Below, piece after piece: positions 44,063-52,176 of a DNA stretch of 64,000 bases. Positions within the stretch are counted from its first letter, which is position 1. The number at the start of each line of letters is the position of its first letter. Source of the stretch: Flavobacterium akiainvivens (lineage in GTDB: Bacteria > Bacteroidota > Bacteroidia > Flavobacteriales > Flavobacteriaceae); NCBI RefSeq assembly GCF_001278115.1, contig NZ_LIYD01000005.1, positions 581,197-645,196 of the forward strand, written 5' to 3'. The notes below the pieces were generated by a model, which was not told where the DNA came from, did no database searches, and worked only from the letters and a program-made list of their open reading frames with translations. Both the position numbers and the translations under genes were made by a program.

Positions 44063-44893
44063 ATGAAACCTTACTTATTGTTTTTTGTATCACTACTATA
44101 TTTCAATACGTTATGTGCACAGCAACAGCCTGAGCAGCAAAGTACAGCCGGCAAAAATGTAAAAACCTACACACTTTACAGCCCGGAATATGACTTTAGC
44201 AAAAGGATATGGGTGTACCTGCCCGAAGAATACGGCAAAAAATCAAGAAAGCATTACCCGGTAATTTACATGGCCGATGGGCAGAATATTTTTGACGCCA
44301 AGACCTCGTTTTCGGGTGAGTGGCGGGTTGATGAAACGCTGGACAGCCTGCAGGCAAAAGTTATAATTGTGGCGGTAGAGCACGGTGGCGACGACCGCCT
44401 TAACGAATTAACGCCCTATAAAAATGCCCAGTATGGCGGGGGCGGGGTAGACAAGTACCTGGACTTTATTATGTATACCCTAAAACCGCACGTTGACAAA
44501 GTATACCGCACAAAACCTGAAAAGGAATATACAGGCATATTTGGAAGTTCGCTGGGCGGGTTAATGGCGTATTATACCATTATAAGTTATCCGGACACTT
44601 TTGGTATGGCCGGGGTTTTTTCTCCTGCATTCTGGATTAATCCCGAGGTGTTTGACCTGAACCAGTATGCCGATACTATTAACGCAAAGGTATATTTTAT
44701 GGCCGGTGATGCCGAAAGTAAGGACATGGTGCCCGATATGCAGCGCATGGTAAAGCTGGCCACTGACAAAGCCCGCGTGCCTGATCTTATTAAAAGCAAA
44801 GTAGTACCCGGCGGGCAGCATAATGAAAAGCTGTGGGCACATGAATTTGCCGAAGCCATTTTGTGGCTTACTTCAGAAAAGGAATTAAAGTGA
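44063..44893 (+). CDS. Esterase D-like alpha/beta hydrolase, secreted
   Basis: A 276-residue paralogue of the esterase at 42736-43605. It begins with the signal peptide MKPYLLFFVSLLYFNTLCAQ, so it works outside the cytosol. The core matches its paralogue throughout: KRIWVYLP, YPVIYMADGQ, VEHGG(D), ELTPYKN, FGSSLGG as the nucleophile elbow, then AGVFSPAFW, AGDAESKDMVPD and GGQHNEKLW with the catalytic His. It overlaps the convergent J-domain gene by 9 bp. The divergent TerB gene is 60 bp away. Substrates are not known. Confidence 0.88.
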   Translation: MKPYLLFFVSLLYFNTLCAQQQPEQQSTAGKNVKTYTLYSPEYDFSKRIWVYLPEEYGKKSRKHYPVIYMADGQNIFDAKTSFSGEWRVDETLDSLQAKVIIVAVEHGGDDRLNELTPYKNAQYGGGGVDKYLDFIMYTLKPHVDKVYRTKPEKEYTGIFGSSLGGLMAYYTIISYPDTFGMAGVFSPAFWINPEVFDLNQYADTINAKVYFMAGDAESKDMVPDMQRMVKLATDKARVPDLIKSKVVPGGQHNEKLWAHEFAEAILWLTSEKELK

Positions 44894-45436
44894 TTTGTTG
44901 TTAAGCAGTTCCAGCTTTTTCCTGAACATGGGGTCGCCGTTAGAAAGTATACCCAGTTTACTGTGTATGGCTGATTTATACGGTTCCTGTAAAAATACAC
45001 AGGCTATAAGCACCTCATCTATAATCAGGTTATTGGTAATAATGTGCCCGGCCTTTATAAGGAAATCTATATTATCAAACGTAAGGATATCGTCTATAAC
45101 CTTAAAAAGTGCGTCGTGGTTAATGCGTCCGCCTGCATTAAGTACCTTACTCTTAATACTTTTGAACATTATGAGGTAAGTGGCCGGGGTTTCGCCGGTT
45201 TCCTTGCTTTGGGCAAAAATACGGTGGAAACCTTTGGTAAAATCATAGGCATTGCGTTTGGCTTCATCCCCCAGGATAAGATAGGCCGCGGCTATTTCCT
45301 TAAAAAGAGCCTCACTCTCGTCACTGCCGTTGTTCTTGTCGGGGTGGTGCTTTAAAGCAAGCAGCCTGTAGGCCGATTTGATTTCGGCCTGAGAGCAGCC
45401 CGGCTGCACACTCAGTATTTTGTAGTAGTCTTTCAG
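44885..45436 (-). CDS. J-domain protein, probable CTG start
   Basis: A 183-residue protein with an N-terminal J domain (about 1-62): KDYYKILSVQPG, then the diagnostic HPD in ALKHHPDKN. The remaining 120 residues (from about 63) match nothing I know. I extend it from the first GTG (45409) back to CTG at 45436, because only that start gives the family-typical opening (M)KDYYKILSV; no ATG, GTG or TTG exists in frame upstream before a different gene's terminator. CTG initiation is rare, so a sequencing error or mutation is possible. J-domain proteins stimulate DnaK. The TerB-domain gene nearby suggests a DjlA-like pair. Confidence 0.75.
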   Translation of the reverse strand: MKDYYKILSVQPGCSQAEIKSAYRLLALKHHPDKNNGSDESEALFKEIAAAYLILGDEAKRNAYDFTKGFHRIFAQSKETGETPATYLIMFKSIKSKVLNAGGRINHDALFKVIDDILTFDNIDFLIKAGHIITNNLIIDEVLIACVFLQEPYKSAIHSKLGILSNGDPMFRKKLELLNNKSL

Positions 45437-45480
45437 GAAACCGTGTTTTCGCCAAAGATACTTAATAATGTAATATAGAA

Positions 45481-45504
45481 AAGGGCAGAAATAATCCTGC
45501 CCTT
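45481..45504 (-). terminator. Terminator of GH43 gene
   Basis: AAGGGCAG / CTGCCCTT hairpin, followed on the minus strand by TTCTATATT, 16 bp past the stop codon. Confidence 0.8.
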
Positions 45505-45519
45505 ACTGTTAACCGTAGA

Positions 45520-47025
45520 CTACAACGCTTCAAACTTAAAATTCTTAAAGTTTACCGCGCCTTCGCCCATTGAGCACAGCCCTATGCGCAGGCTCAGGAA
45601 GCCGCTTAGCACATTGTGATTATAGCCTGAAACCTCAAGCGAGTTCTCGATTTTCTTCCAGGTGGTGCCATCGGTACTGTAAAACATATCTACGTTGTTG
45701 TTTACGTTTTTCAACCTTAGGTATATGTGGCGTTTGTTTATACCCTTTTCGGTAGGGAACTGCCAGCCTCGCAGGTTGGCCAGGATGTTTTCTTTATCGG
45801 CCAGAATCCCGCTGTAAAAACGGTTGTCATAAAATAACACCAGCCCGCCGGTTGCATTGCCTTCAATTTCCATTTCCACTTCGGCAATATACGAGTGGGT
45901 AGGGGGTACAACGGTAAGCGGTGCACAGTTTGCCACGCTGTTGCCTTTACCTTTTATGTTCAGGCCGCTTTGCGTGGCGCTGACCCTTTGGGCATCATAC
46001 CCGCCAAAGAAGCTCCATTGCGGTTTTAATTCTTTACCGGTAAAAGTATCGCTAAGGCTAAAAGTACCGGCTGTTGATGCAAGCTGCGGTTTTTTGATTG
46101 GGTCTTCAGTCTTAATGCCGTCGGGAATTTTATACCAGCCATCTGCCGTCCATTCAACAGGTTGTAAAAGGGTTTGGCGCCCCATGTTGTAAAAGCCATT
46201 TTCATAGGCGTGCAGCACCATCCACCACTTGCCGTTTGCGTCTTCAAAAACAGTACTGTGCCCTTTAGACCACCATTTTTCTGACGGGCTACCGGTACGC
46301 ACTACAGGGTTGTGGGGCGAATTTTCCCATGGGCCAAATGGTGTTTTAGACCGTGCCGATACCACCATGTGGCTTGTGGCAGGGCCTGCAGTACCACCCT
46401 CGGCAACGGTAAGGTAATAATAATCGCCGCGCTTAAAAAGCTTGGGGCCTTCCATACAAAAACACTCTATAGACCACTCGCGGGGAATTTCCCACCCGTC
46501 ATACGCGTGTTTTAGTTCGCCGGTAACGCTAAGGCCGTCGTCTGACAACGGCACGTAACCGCCGTTGCTAAAATACAGGTAGCGCTTGCCCTTATCATCA
46601 GTAACATGGCCGGGGTCTATATTGCCTATTTTAAGGTCAATCGGGTCGCTCCACGGGCCGTTTATAGAGTTGGCGGTAACCACATAGTTGGTTTCATTCG
46701 CGGGGAAGTAAATATAGTACTTGCCTTTGTGCTTAACCAGGTCAGGTGCCCATACAGCGCCCACATATTTGTTAAGCGCATGGGTAACCGGCTGCCAGTT
46801 AACAAGGTCGGTTGAGTGCCAGATGAGTAGGCCGGGGTAATAATCGAACGACGAATGCACAATGTAGTATTCCTTTCCGTCACGCAGGAGGCTTGGGTCG
46901 GGTGAATCGCCACCGAAGATGGGGTTTACATAATAGTCTGTGCCTCTTGGGTTTGGTGTGTATTGCTTTTGAGCAAAAAGGCCTAAGCTGCACAGGGTAA
47001 GCAGGGTTAAAAATAGTTTGTTCAT
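45520..47025 (-). CDS. Glycoside hydrolase family 43 enzyme
   Basis: A 501-residue exported glycosidase (signal peptide MNKLFLTLLTLCSLGLFAQ). The N-terminal five-bladed beta-propeller (about 25-310) has the GH43 catalytic residues: Asp43 in GGDSPDPS (general base), an Asp in NIDPGHV (about 138) and the acid Glu in CFCMEGPKLF (about 196). The C-terminal 190 residues are a beta-sandwich of the GH43_C2 type. Members act on beta-xylosides and alpha-L-arabinofuranosides of plant polysaccharides. No other carbohydrate genes or SusC/SusD pair lie beside it, so it is not part of a visible utilisation locus. Confidence 0.9.
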   Translation of the reverse strand: MNKLFLTLLTLCSLGLFAQKQYTPNPRGTDYYVNPIFGGDSPDPSLLRDGKEYYIVHSSFDYYPGLLIWHSTDLVNWQPVTHALNKYVGAVWAPDLVKHKGKYYIYFPANETNYVVTANSINGPWSDPIDLKIGNIDPGHVTDDKGKRYLYFSNGGYVPLSDDGLSVTGELKHAYDGWEIPREWSIECFCMEGPKLFKRGDYYYLTVAEGGTAGPATSHMVVSARSKTPFGPWENSPHNPVVRTGSPSEKWWSKGHSTVFEDANGKWWMVLHAYENGFYNMGRQTLLQPVEWTADGWYKIPDGIKTEDPIKKPQLASTAGTFSLSDTFTGKELKPQWSFFGGYDAQRVSATQSGLNIKGKGNSVANCAPLTVVPPTHSYIAEVEMEIEGNATGGLVLFYDNRFYSGILADKENILANLRGWQFPTEKGINKRHIYLRLKNVNNNVDMFYSTDGTTWKKIENSLEVSGYNHNVLSGFLSLRIGLCSMGEGAVNFKNFKFEAL

Positions 47026-47090
47026 TGCTGTGTTTGGTTATGGTTGTAAATATAGTCTTTTAGACCATAACCTAAACGATATGCGGAAAA

Positions 47091-47750
47091 TTATTTACCG
47101 CCCACCCAGTCCTTAAGTAGTTTTTTATTGGCTGTAAGGCTACCCATCATAAAGAATTTGTTGTTTGCCAAAGCACGCGATTCGGTAATACGTTCTTTAA
47201 TTACGCCCTGGTTGTTGATGTAGTTGGAATGCAGGAAGTAGCTTCCGGTAGCATCTTTAACAATGTAACCCGTGTGGAAATCAAGCCCTACAATGTAAAC
47301 CGAATTAACCGGCTGCTTTTCCATATAGGCGGCAAAGTTTGTAATACCGTTACACGAATGCACGTCTACGCACAGCTTTTTTATCATGGTGGCTGATACC
47401 GCCTGGGCCAGCTTGATACGTTCTATTTTAAACCCTAAATCAGATAGCGTGTTGGTTACAAAATAGCCGCAGGCAATTTCGCCCTCTTTTGGGTTGCGGG
47501 TCATGCCGTAAAATGCCCACGGAGTACCCTGCCAGTAGGCATAAATATCATTGTTAATTAAATTGAAGAAATAAGAGGCCGCCTCAGTATGTGGTTTGTT
47601 TTTAAGTGTGGCCTTGTGTGTGGCTACTGAGTCTTTAAAGGCGCTGTATTCAATAGTTGGGTGTTGGGGAGCTTGGGTTGTTTGCTTGTTATTATCGCCC
47701 CTACAGGCCAGGATTAAGAGGATGGGGAGGAGGAGGAAGGTGGTTTTCAT
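47091..47750 (-). CDS. Lipoprotein with papain-like cysteine peptidase traits
   Basis: A 219-residue lipoprotein: MKTTFLLLPILLILAC has the lipobox Cys16. After a linker, a domain of about 180 residues carries IACGYFVTNTL with a Cys placed as in NlpC/P60-type enzymes, DFHTGYIV with a possible catalytic His, and HSNY further on. The order Cys then His then His resembles permuted papain-like YiiX/YebB folds. It could cut cell-wall peptides, but the match is by pattern only. It is bounded by short spacers, with the next gene upstream 48 bp away on the same strand. Confidence 0.65.
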   Translation of the reverse strand: MKTTFLLLPILLILACRGDNNKQTTQAPQHPTIEYSAFKDSVATHKATLKNKPHTEAASYFFNLINNDIYAYWQGTPWAFYGMTRNPKEGEIACGYFVTNTLSDLGFKIERIKLAQAVSATMIKKLCVDVHSCNGITNFAAYMEKQPVNSVYIVGLDFHTGYIVKDATGSYFLHSNYINNQGVIKERITESRALANNKFFMMGSLTANKKLLKDWVGGK

Positions 47751-47798
47751 AGGTTAGTGATTTGTATACTAACTTGTTTTTTGCAGGTATTATTGCAT

Positions 47799-48401
47799 CT
47801 ACGATTCAATATCCATGCGCAATATGATTTTACCGTCATCTGACTTGTAGAAATAAATATCAGTCAATACCAAATCTGCTATGTCATGTCCCCAAATGCC
47901 ATATTTACCGTTGGTTTCATTTCTATTGGCAATTGTTCTTTTATCCATAGGAAGTGTTTTTATTGTTGCCGTTTCTTCCTCTTCCTTATATAGTTTGTAA
48001 TAATGTTTACTGATTTCAGTAAGCAGCATTTTTCTGGAAAAACCGTTATTGGATTCTAAATTAAAATGGTATTCATTTGTTAAGGGGTAATCAATAATTA
48101 CGGTAATCTTTTTGTCCTTGATTATAATATCGTCACCGTTAATTAGGTTTGGTAAATCCTCTTCAGGTTTTTCAATACTTGCCCACGGAATTATGCCGTC
48201 TTCCATTTCAACATCATCTGTTTTAACCTCAAAAGCAAAACTGCCTGCCAGGATTCCATCTTTGTATTCATCTTTATCTGAGGCATTTTCTTTTTCGGTC
48301 AGTTTTTCTATTTCAGAATTTGTATCGGGCTGAGGACTATTGTTTGTATTACAATTTATCAGTAAAAAGGGCAGGATATAAACTAAGTATTTTGCTTTCA
48401 T
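47799..48401 (-). CDS. Lipoprotein of unknown function, 200 aa
   Basis: MKAKYLVYILPFLLINC is a lipoprotein signal with Cys17, followed by an Asp/Glu/Asn-rich linker of about 30 residues and then a beta-rich domain. I recognise no motif. The gene is clearly more AT-rich than its neighbours and lies next to an IS110 relic, so it may be of recent acquisition. It is 48 bp from the start of the peptidase-like lipoprotein on the same strand, which may be cotranscribed. Confidence 0.7.
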   Translation of the reverse strand: MKAKYLVYILPFLLINCNTNNSPQPDTNSEIEKLTEKENASDKDEYKDGILAGSFAFEVKTDDVEMEDGIIPWASIEKPEEDLPNLINGDDIIIKDKKITVIIDYPLTNEYHFNLESNNGFSRKMLLTEISKHYYKLYKEEEETATIKTLPMDKRTIANRNETNGKYGIWGHDIADLVLTDIYFYKSDDGKIILRMDIES

Positions 48402-48449
48402 ACAATATTGATGATGAGATTGGTTGGTTTGCTTAAATGTAAATCAAAA

Positions 48450-48478
48450 AACGGAGCAGGAAAAACCGTACTCCGTTT
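48450..48478 (-). terminator. Terminator between IS relic and lipoprotein gene
   Basis: AACGGAG / CTCCGTT stem with further pairing toward the loop, then TTTTTTGATTT on the minus strand. It may have served a gene disrupted by the insertion. Confidence 0.7.
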
Positions 48479-48507
48479 ATAAATGTATAAAATGTTTTGA
48501 AAAGCTA

Positions 48508-48780
48508 TTAGAGATTACTCCACTCCGCTGCGCTTCGTTCGCAATGAACAACACTAACAGCTATCGCTTTGTCAAAAAGAAAACAAGCCAATTTAAGATA
48601 ATAAGGGCCGCTGGCTTCCATTACGCAACAATCGCTTGCAGACAATAATTTTAAGAACGCTTTAAAGCCTTTAGTTTCATTCTCAAACTTATAATATTGA
48701 TACTTTCCACTTTGAAAAATAGCAATATCAAAGGTCAGTTTACTAATATCAATACCAACATAAGTAAAGGATTTTTCCAT
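48508..48780 (-). pseudogene. IS110-family transposase, C-terminally truncated
   Basis: From the ATG at 48780 the frame reads MEKSFTYVGIDISKLTFDIA, then ETKGFKAFLKLL and CCVMEASGPYYLKLACFLFDKAIAVSVV, the start of the DEDD RuvC-like domain of IS110 transposases. The Asp of GIDIS and the Glu of MEASG are kept. IS110 transposases have about 300-400 residues, so three quarters, including the other two acids and the catalytic Ser domain, are missing. The homology stops near 48555 and the last 13 codons come from a repeat-like sequence. It is a relic, not able to transpose by itself. Confidence 0.8.
48515..48551. repeat. REP-like repeat fragment
   Basis: In minus-strand reading the sequence is CATTGCGAACGAAGCGCAGC and continues GGAGTGGAGTAATCT. 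CATTGCGA(G)..GAAGCAATCT-type strings are abundant in Bacteroidota genomes as short repeats. This one replaces the rest of the IS110 transposase gene. An identical 10-mer CATTGCGAAC occurs in opposite orientation at 48901-48910. Confidence 0.5.
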
Positions 48781-48985
48781 AATTTTGTTTTTAAGAGAAA
48801 CAAGTAGATAGAAGAACTGCTCTGAACTTATCAATCCTACTTACAGGCTCAAAGGCCTAATGAACTGTCCAAGTTTCAAGCAGAGAGGGAAAGGAACCAG
48901 CATTGCGAACAGCCTTGTAAAGACCAATGACAGAACTCGGTTTTTATTTCTTTCCCTTTTTCTATTGAAATTTAATCATTCTTTT
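48781..48985 (-). ncRNA. IS110 left-end non-coding region, possible bridge RNA relic
   Basis: About 200 bp without any ORF lie upstream of the relic transposase. IS110-group elements carry a structured non-coding RNA (bridge RNA) in this position that specifies donor and target DNA. The segment has a small hairpin AGGC-N6-GCCT (48845-48858) and a G/C-rich mid part. The boundary with host DNA is uncertain. The identification is by position and family knowledge; the fold has not been computed. Confidence 0.4.
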
Positions 48986-49039
48986 TTATTCTCTTAAAGC
49001 TATCCAATTACAAACATAGGATGAAAAAATTGCTATAAA

Positions 49040-49852
49040 ATGCATATGGAAAATCCATTTAGAAACCGCGGGATTATATATTCCTGCTATACTAAAATAA
49101 GCCGGGAGAGCGAAAATTTTATCCCTGAGCATATTTTTACTTATATAGAATCGGGCAGCCTGCAAATTAACGATGGGCACAAGGTGTATATCCTTAAGGC
49201 GGGTGATTTTGCTTTTTATGTAAAAAACCGCCTGGCTAAGTTTACTAAACAGCCTACGGAGCAGGGCGGGGAGTATAAATCGCTATCTGTAATGATGGAC
49301 GAGCAAATGCTCCTGAAACTAAAAGGCACCTTTAAGCAACAGGCAGCGCCTGAACCGGAGTCGGTTATCCATCTGGATGCTAATCCGCTGTACAAGAGCT
49401 ATGCTCAGTCACTTATTGCCTACATTAATACGGAAGAACAGCCCAGCGAGCGCCTGCTGGATGTAAAGGTGCAGGAAATAGCGCTGCTGCTTTTGGAAAC
49501 AAAGCCTGAGTTTGCCAACATACTATTCGATTTTAGCGAACCGGGCAAGATAGATCTGAAGGATTTTATGCTACGGAACTTCAACTTTAATGTGGGGTTG
49601 GAGCGTTTTGCCTACCTCACGGGTCGCAGTCTCTCCACCTTTAAGCGTGATTTTGAAAAGCTATTTGGCAAGAGCCCCAGCAAGTGGCTGCAACAAAAAC
49701 GCCTGGACGAAGCCTACCGACTTATTTCGCGGGAGCGTAAAAAACCATCTGACGTATATATAGAGGTGGGTTTTGAAAACCTGTCACACTTTTCGTTTGC
49801 CTTTAAGAAAGCCTTTGGTACATCGCCATCGCAGCTTAGTGAGGCTTCTTAG
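49040..49852 (+). CDS. AraC-family transcriptional regulator
   Basis: A 270-residue regulator. The N-terminal cupin-like effector domain (about 20-150) includes HIFTYIESGSLQIN and GDFAFYVKNRLAKF. The C-terminal AraC DNA-binding domain has two HTH units: FAYLTGRSLSTFKRDFEKLFG and then VYIEVGFENLSHFSFAFKKAF followed by GTSPSQL. Such proteins often control a nearby transport or metabolic gene; here the nearest genes give no clear target. The stop codon overlaps the convergent SRPBCC gene by 4 bp. No effector can be predicted. Confidence 0.92.
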   Translation: MHMENPFRNRGIIYSCYTKISRESENFIPEHIFTYIESGSLQINDGHKVYILKAGDFAFYVKNRLAKFTKQPTEQGGEYKSLSVMMDEQMLLKLKGTFKQQAAPEPESVIHLDANPLYKSYAQSLIAYINTEEQPSERLLDVKVQEIALLLLETKPEFANILFDFSEPGKIDLKDFMLRNFNFNVGLERFAYLTGRSLSTFKRDFEKLFGKSPSKWLQQKRLDEAYRLISRERKKPSDVYIEVGFENLSHFSFAFKKAFGTSPSQLSEAS

Positions 49853-50787
49853 GGAGTTTCACAACGTGCGGCTATAACTTCTAACAGCCTGTCCTGAAAG
49901 TCTTTAATCATCATGTCTGCCCACCATTTGCCATAAAAGTTAACATTGGTTGTAAGGCTATATCCTGCTGAAAGCGATAGTTTTACAGTGCCGTTTGCCA
50001 TTGGTGTAAGTGTGTAGGTGGCATTTTCAAATGTAAAGTAATTGCCCTTAAGCACATGCTGCTCAAATACCTTTTTGCTTTTGGGTACATGGCCTATGGC
50101 TATACTTACTTCAAGGCGTTTGTTTTGGGTATAATCAATAATCTTTTCGGTAAACTGAAGGCCGCCAGAAAATGTGCCGGTACGTATGCCTCCAATGGCT
50201 TTTTTTGTAACTGTGGCATTTACAGGCCGTGGAATGCCAAGGTGGTTAAAAACACCGGGGGTATACTCTGCATTGGTAATAGTTGGTACTTCAACAATGT
50301 TATGCCATATCTCTTCAGGCAAGGCATTTACAATTATAGTGCTGGTAACAGTATAAGATTGAGACGGTGCGATAAAGACCTGTTCAAGCGGGAGCAATAA
50401 AAATGGTACTATGCCAATAACTAACAGCCTGCCTTTTTTCTTCTCTTTGTGTATGGATACGAACCTGTAAATAAATGCACCCAGTGTGCCCAGTACAATA
50501 AAAGGCACCAGGAGTATAAGGAAGCAGATAAGGTCTTCTATACCTAAAAGATATAACGACAGGAAAAAGCCCAATATGGTTAGCCATGGGATGAAAATTA
50601 GCGATTTATAGCTTTTTTGCTGTTCATTATGAATAAAAAACAGGGGGATAAGCCCAACTACTACCGGCACAGCCACCATAAAGGTTATTGATGCAATATT
50701 ACTATCCATAAACAGGCGCGTGAGTATGCCGTAAACTATACCTAATAAAATGCCCAGGGCAGGTAGCCTGTGTTTTTGTGCTATCAT
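49849..50787 (-). CDS. Membrane protein with C-terminal SRPBCC-like domain
   Basis: A 312-residue protein. Four hydrophobic segments (about 9-24, 30-52, 62-80 and 84-108) are followed by a fifth near 122-140, and then by a soluble part of about 165 residues (145-312). The latter resembles an SRPBCC (START-like) hydrophobic-ligand barrel: VNALPEEIWHNIVEVP is the usual opening with the W, and GGIRTGTFSGGLQFTEKII follows. It is the last of a three-gene operon (52005-51283, 51280-50789, this gene) with gaps of two or fewer bases. A role in binding a lipid-like ligand at the membrane is inference. Confidence 0.75.
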   Translation of the reverse strand: MIAQKHRLPALGILLGIVYGILTRLFMDSNIASITFMVAVPVVVGLIPLFFIHNEQQKSYKSLIFIPWLTILGFFLSLYLLGIEDLICFLILLVPFIVLGTLGAFIYRFVSIHKEKKKGRLLVIGIVPFLLLPLEQVFIAPSQSYTVTSTIIVNALPEEIWHNIVEVPTITNAEYTPGVFNHLGIPRPVNATVTKKAIGGIRTGTFSGGLQFTEKIIDYTQNKRLEVSIAIGHVPKSKKVFEQHVLKGNYFTFENATYTLTPMANGTVKLSLSAGYSLTTNVNFYGKWWADMMIKDFQDRLLEVIAARCETP

Positions 50788-50788
50788 T

Positions 50789-51280
50789 TTATTTAAGGAT
50801 TAGTTGCATAAACAACAGGTCGAGCCATTTGCCAAATTTAAAGCCTGACTCCCTAAGTATGCCGGCTTCGGTAAAGCCAAATTTTTTATGAAAGGTAATG
50901 CTGCCGACATTATCGGCATCTATACAGCCTATCATGGTGTGGTATCCGTTTTGCTTTGCCAGGTTAATAAGCTCCTGCATCAATCCGTTGCCAATGCCTT
51001 TACCGTGATGGCCTTCGGCTACATAAACCGAGTGCTCTACGGTAAATTTAAACCCATCCTTAAAACGGAATGTGCCGTAACTTCCATAGCCTACAACCAC
51101 ATCAGCCTCTTTAGCCACAATAACAGGCCAGCCGGCTTCGGTTTTTTCGGCATACCATTGCAGTATGTCGGCTTCAGATTTTGGTGCATAGTCATAAAGG
51201 GCGGTGCTGTGCAGGATATTATGGTTCATAATGGCCTGTATGCCTGGCAGGTCATTCGCTGTAGCGTGAAGTATTAGCAT
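50789..51280 (-). CDS. GNAT-family N-acetyltransferase
   Basis: A 163-residue GCN5-related acetyltransferase of the phosphinothricin/methionine sulfoximine acetyltransferase type. The acetyl-CoA motif is HHGKGIGNGLMQELI (about 91-105), preceded by the strand EHSVYV and followed by GCIDADNVGSITFHKKFGF (about 117-135). The substrate is probably an amino-acid-like amine; resistance to such analogues is the known role of the closest subfamily, but this is not shown here. It is translated between the 240-residue exported protein and the SRPBCC membrane protein in one operon. Confidence 0.9.
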   Translation of the reverse strand: MLILHATANDLPGIQAIMNHNILHSTALYDYAPKSEADILQWYAEKTEAGWPVIVAKEADVVVGYGSYGTFRFKDGFKFTVEHSVYVAEGHHGKGIGNGLMQELINLAKQNGYHTMIGCIDADNVGSITFHKKFGFTEAGILRESGFKFGKWLDLLFMQLILK

Positions 51281-51282
51281 TG

Positions 51283-52005
51283 TTATTGTTTAGGTTTTAA
51301 AAGTACCTCTATACCTTCTACTACAACTTCAGAGCCATGTTCCCCTAAATAACAGTAAGAGCGTCCATCAGGCAGTATGACTATTGCAGTATTGTAATTA
51401 AAATGCGCGGGGATAAACATTTGCTCAATAAACCCGTGTTTATCATAAAGCCATCCATTGTTCTTTGCAGCTTCATCATTTGGGTCAAATCTTTTTTGAT
51501 AGACGAAGTACTGGTTTAACTTCGTGTTTTTTGGAAGTTTCTTTTTATACGGTTTTTCTTTTGCTTTGTAATGTGGTGTGCCAAGCTCAGAAGGTGCATT
51601 AAGAGTTCCTGAATAAAAATGTATCATAGTAATGGCAGTAGTATCAGAAGGTTTTCCTGAAATACCCTGTAAAAACATCATCAATGCTTTTTGCTTTGGT
51701 TTTTCGAGTGTGAAATAGTGCTCGCGCCGGTACAGCTTTGCGGTTACAACAGTATCAAGCTGTGAGTAGGCTTCAAGATTTTTAGTGTGGTCTATCCTCT
51801 GGTTAAATTCTTCTTTTGTTATTGGGGTATCGTCTTCGTCATAATAGTTTATTTTGGCTATTGTGCCTGAGGTTTTTACCTGGTAATAGCCAAGGCCAAT
51901 TTCTTTGGTTTCTTTTTTGTCGATCACAAAAATATGGTTGTCGTCTGTTGGTGTGTTTTGTGCAAAAGCAGCAATAGCAAACAATAAAAGGAATACTATT
52001 TTCAT
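51283..52005 (-). CDS. Secreted protein of unknown function, 240 aa
   Basis: I start at the ATG at 52005, which gives MKIVFLLLFAIAAFAQ, a clean signal peptide; an earlier in-frame ATG adds 26 residues that hide it. The mature part has a strand-rich first half (GYYQVKTSGTIAKINYYDED) and a Lys-rich middle. No motif is recognised. It is the first gene of an operon with the GNAT and SRPBCC genes, each 2 bp or less apart. It may be an envelope protein of unknown role. Confidence 0.7.
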   Translation of the reverse strand: MKIVFLLLFAIAAFAQNTPTDDNHIFVIDKKETKEIGLGYYQVKTSGTIAKINYYDEDDTPITKEEFNQRIDHTKNLEAYSQLDTVVTAKLYRREHYFTLEKPKQKALMMFLQGISGKPSDTTAITMIHFYSGTLNAPSELGTPHYKAKEKPYKKKLPKNTKLNQYFVYQKRFDPNDEAAKNNGWLYDKHGFIEQMFIPAHFNYNTAIVILPDGRSYCYLGEHGSEVVVEGIEVLLKPKQ

Positions 52006-52176
52006 GGCAATAAAAGTTGGTTGTTTGCTAAGGTACAAAATAACCATAAGAAAACTCTTTGAGTAGATAGTGTTTCCGGACATACTACTGTTAATATTTT
52101 TTAACTGATTTTTAACAGGTTTTAAGTCCTTTCTTGTTTAACTTTTCGAAAGTTTAGCCAACTAATTTATCCCCTC

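Noticed and set aside
51283..52083. 266-residue version of the secreted protein
   Set aside because: The extra 26 residues hide the clear signal peptide that begins at 52005.
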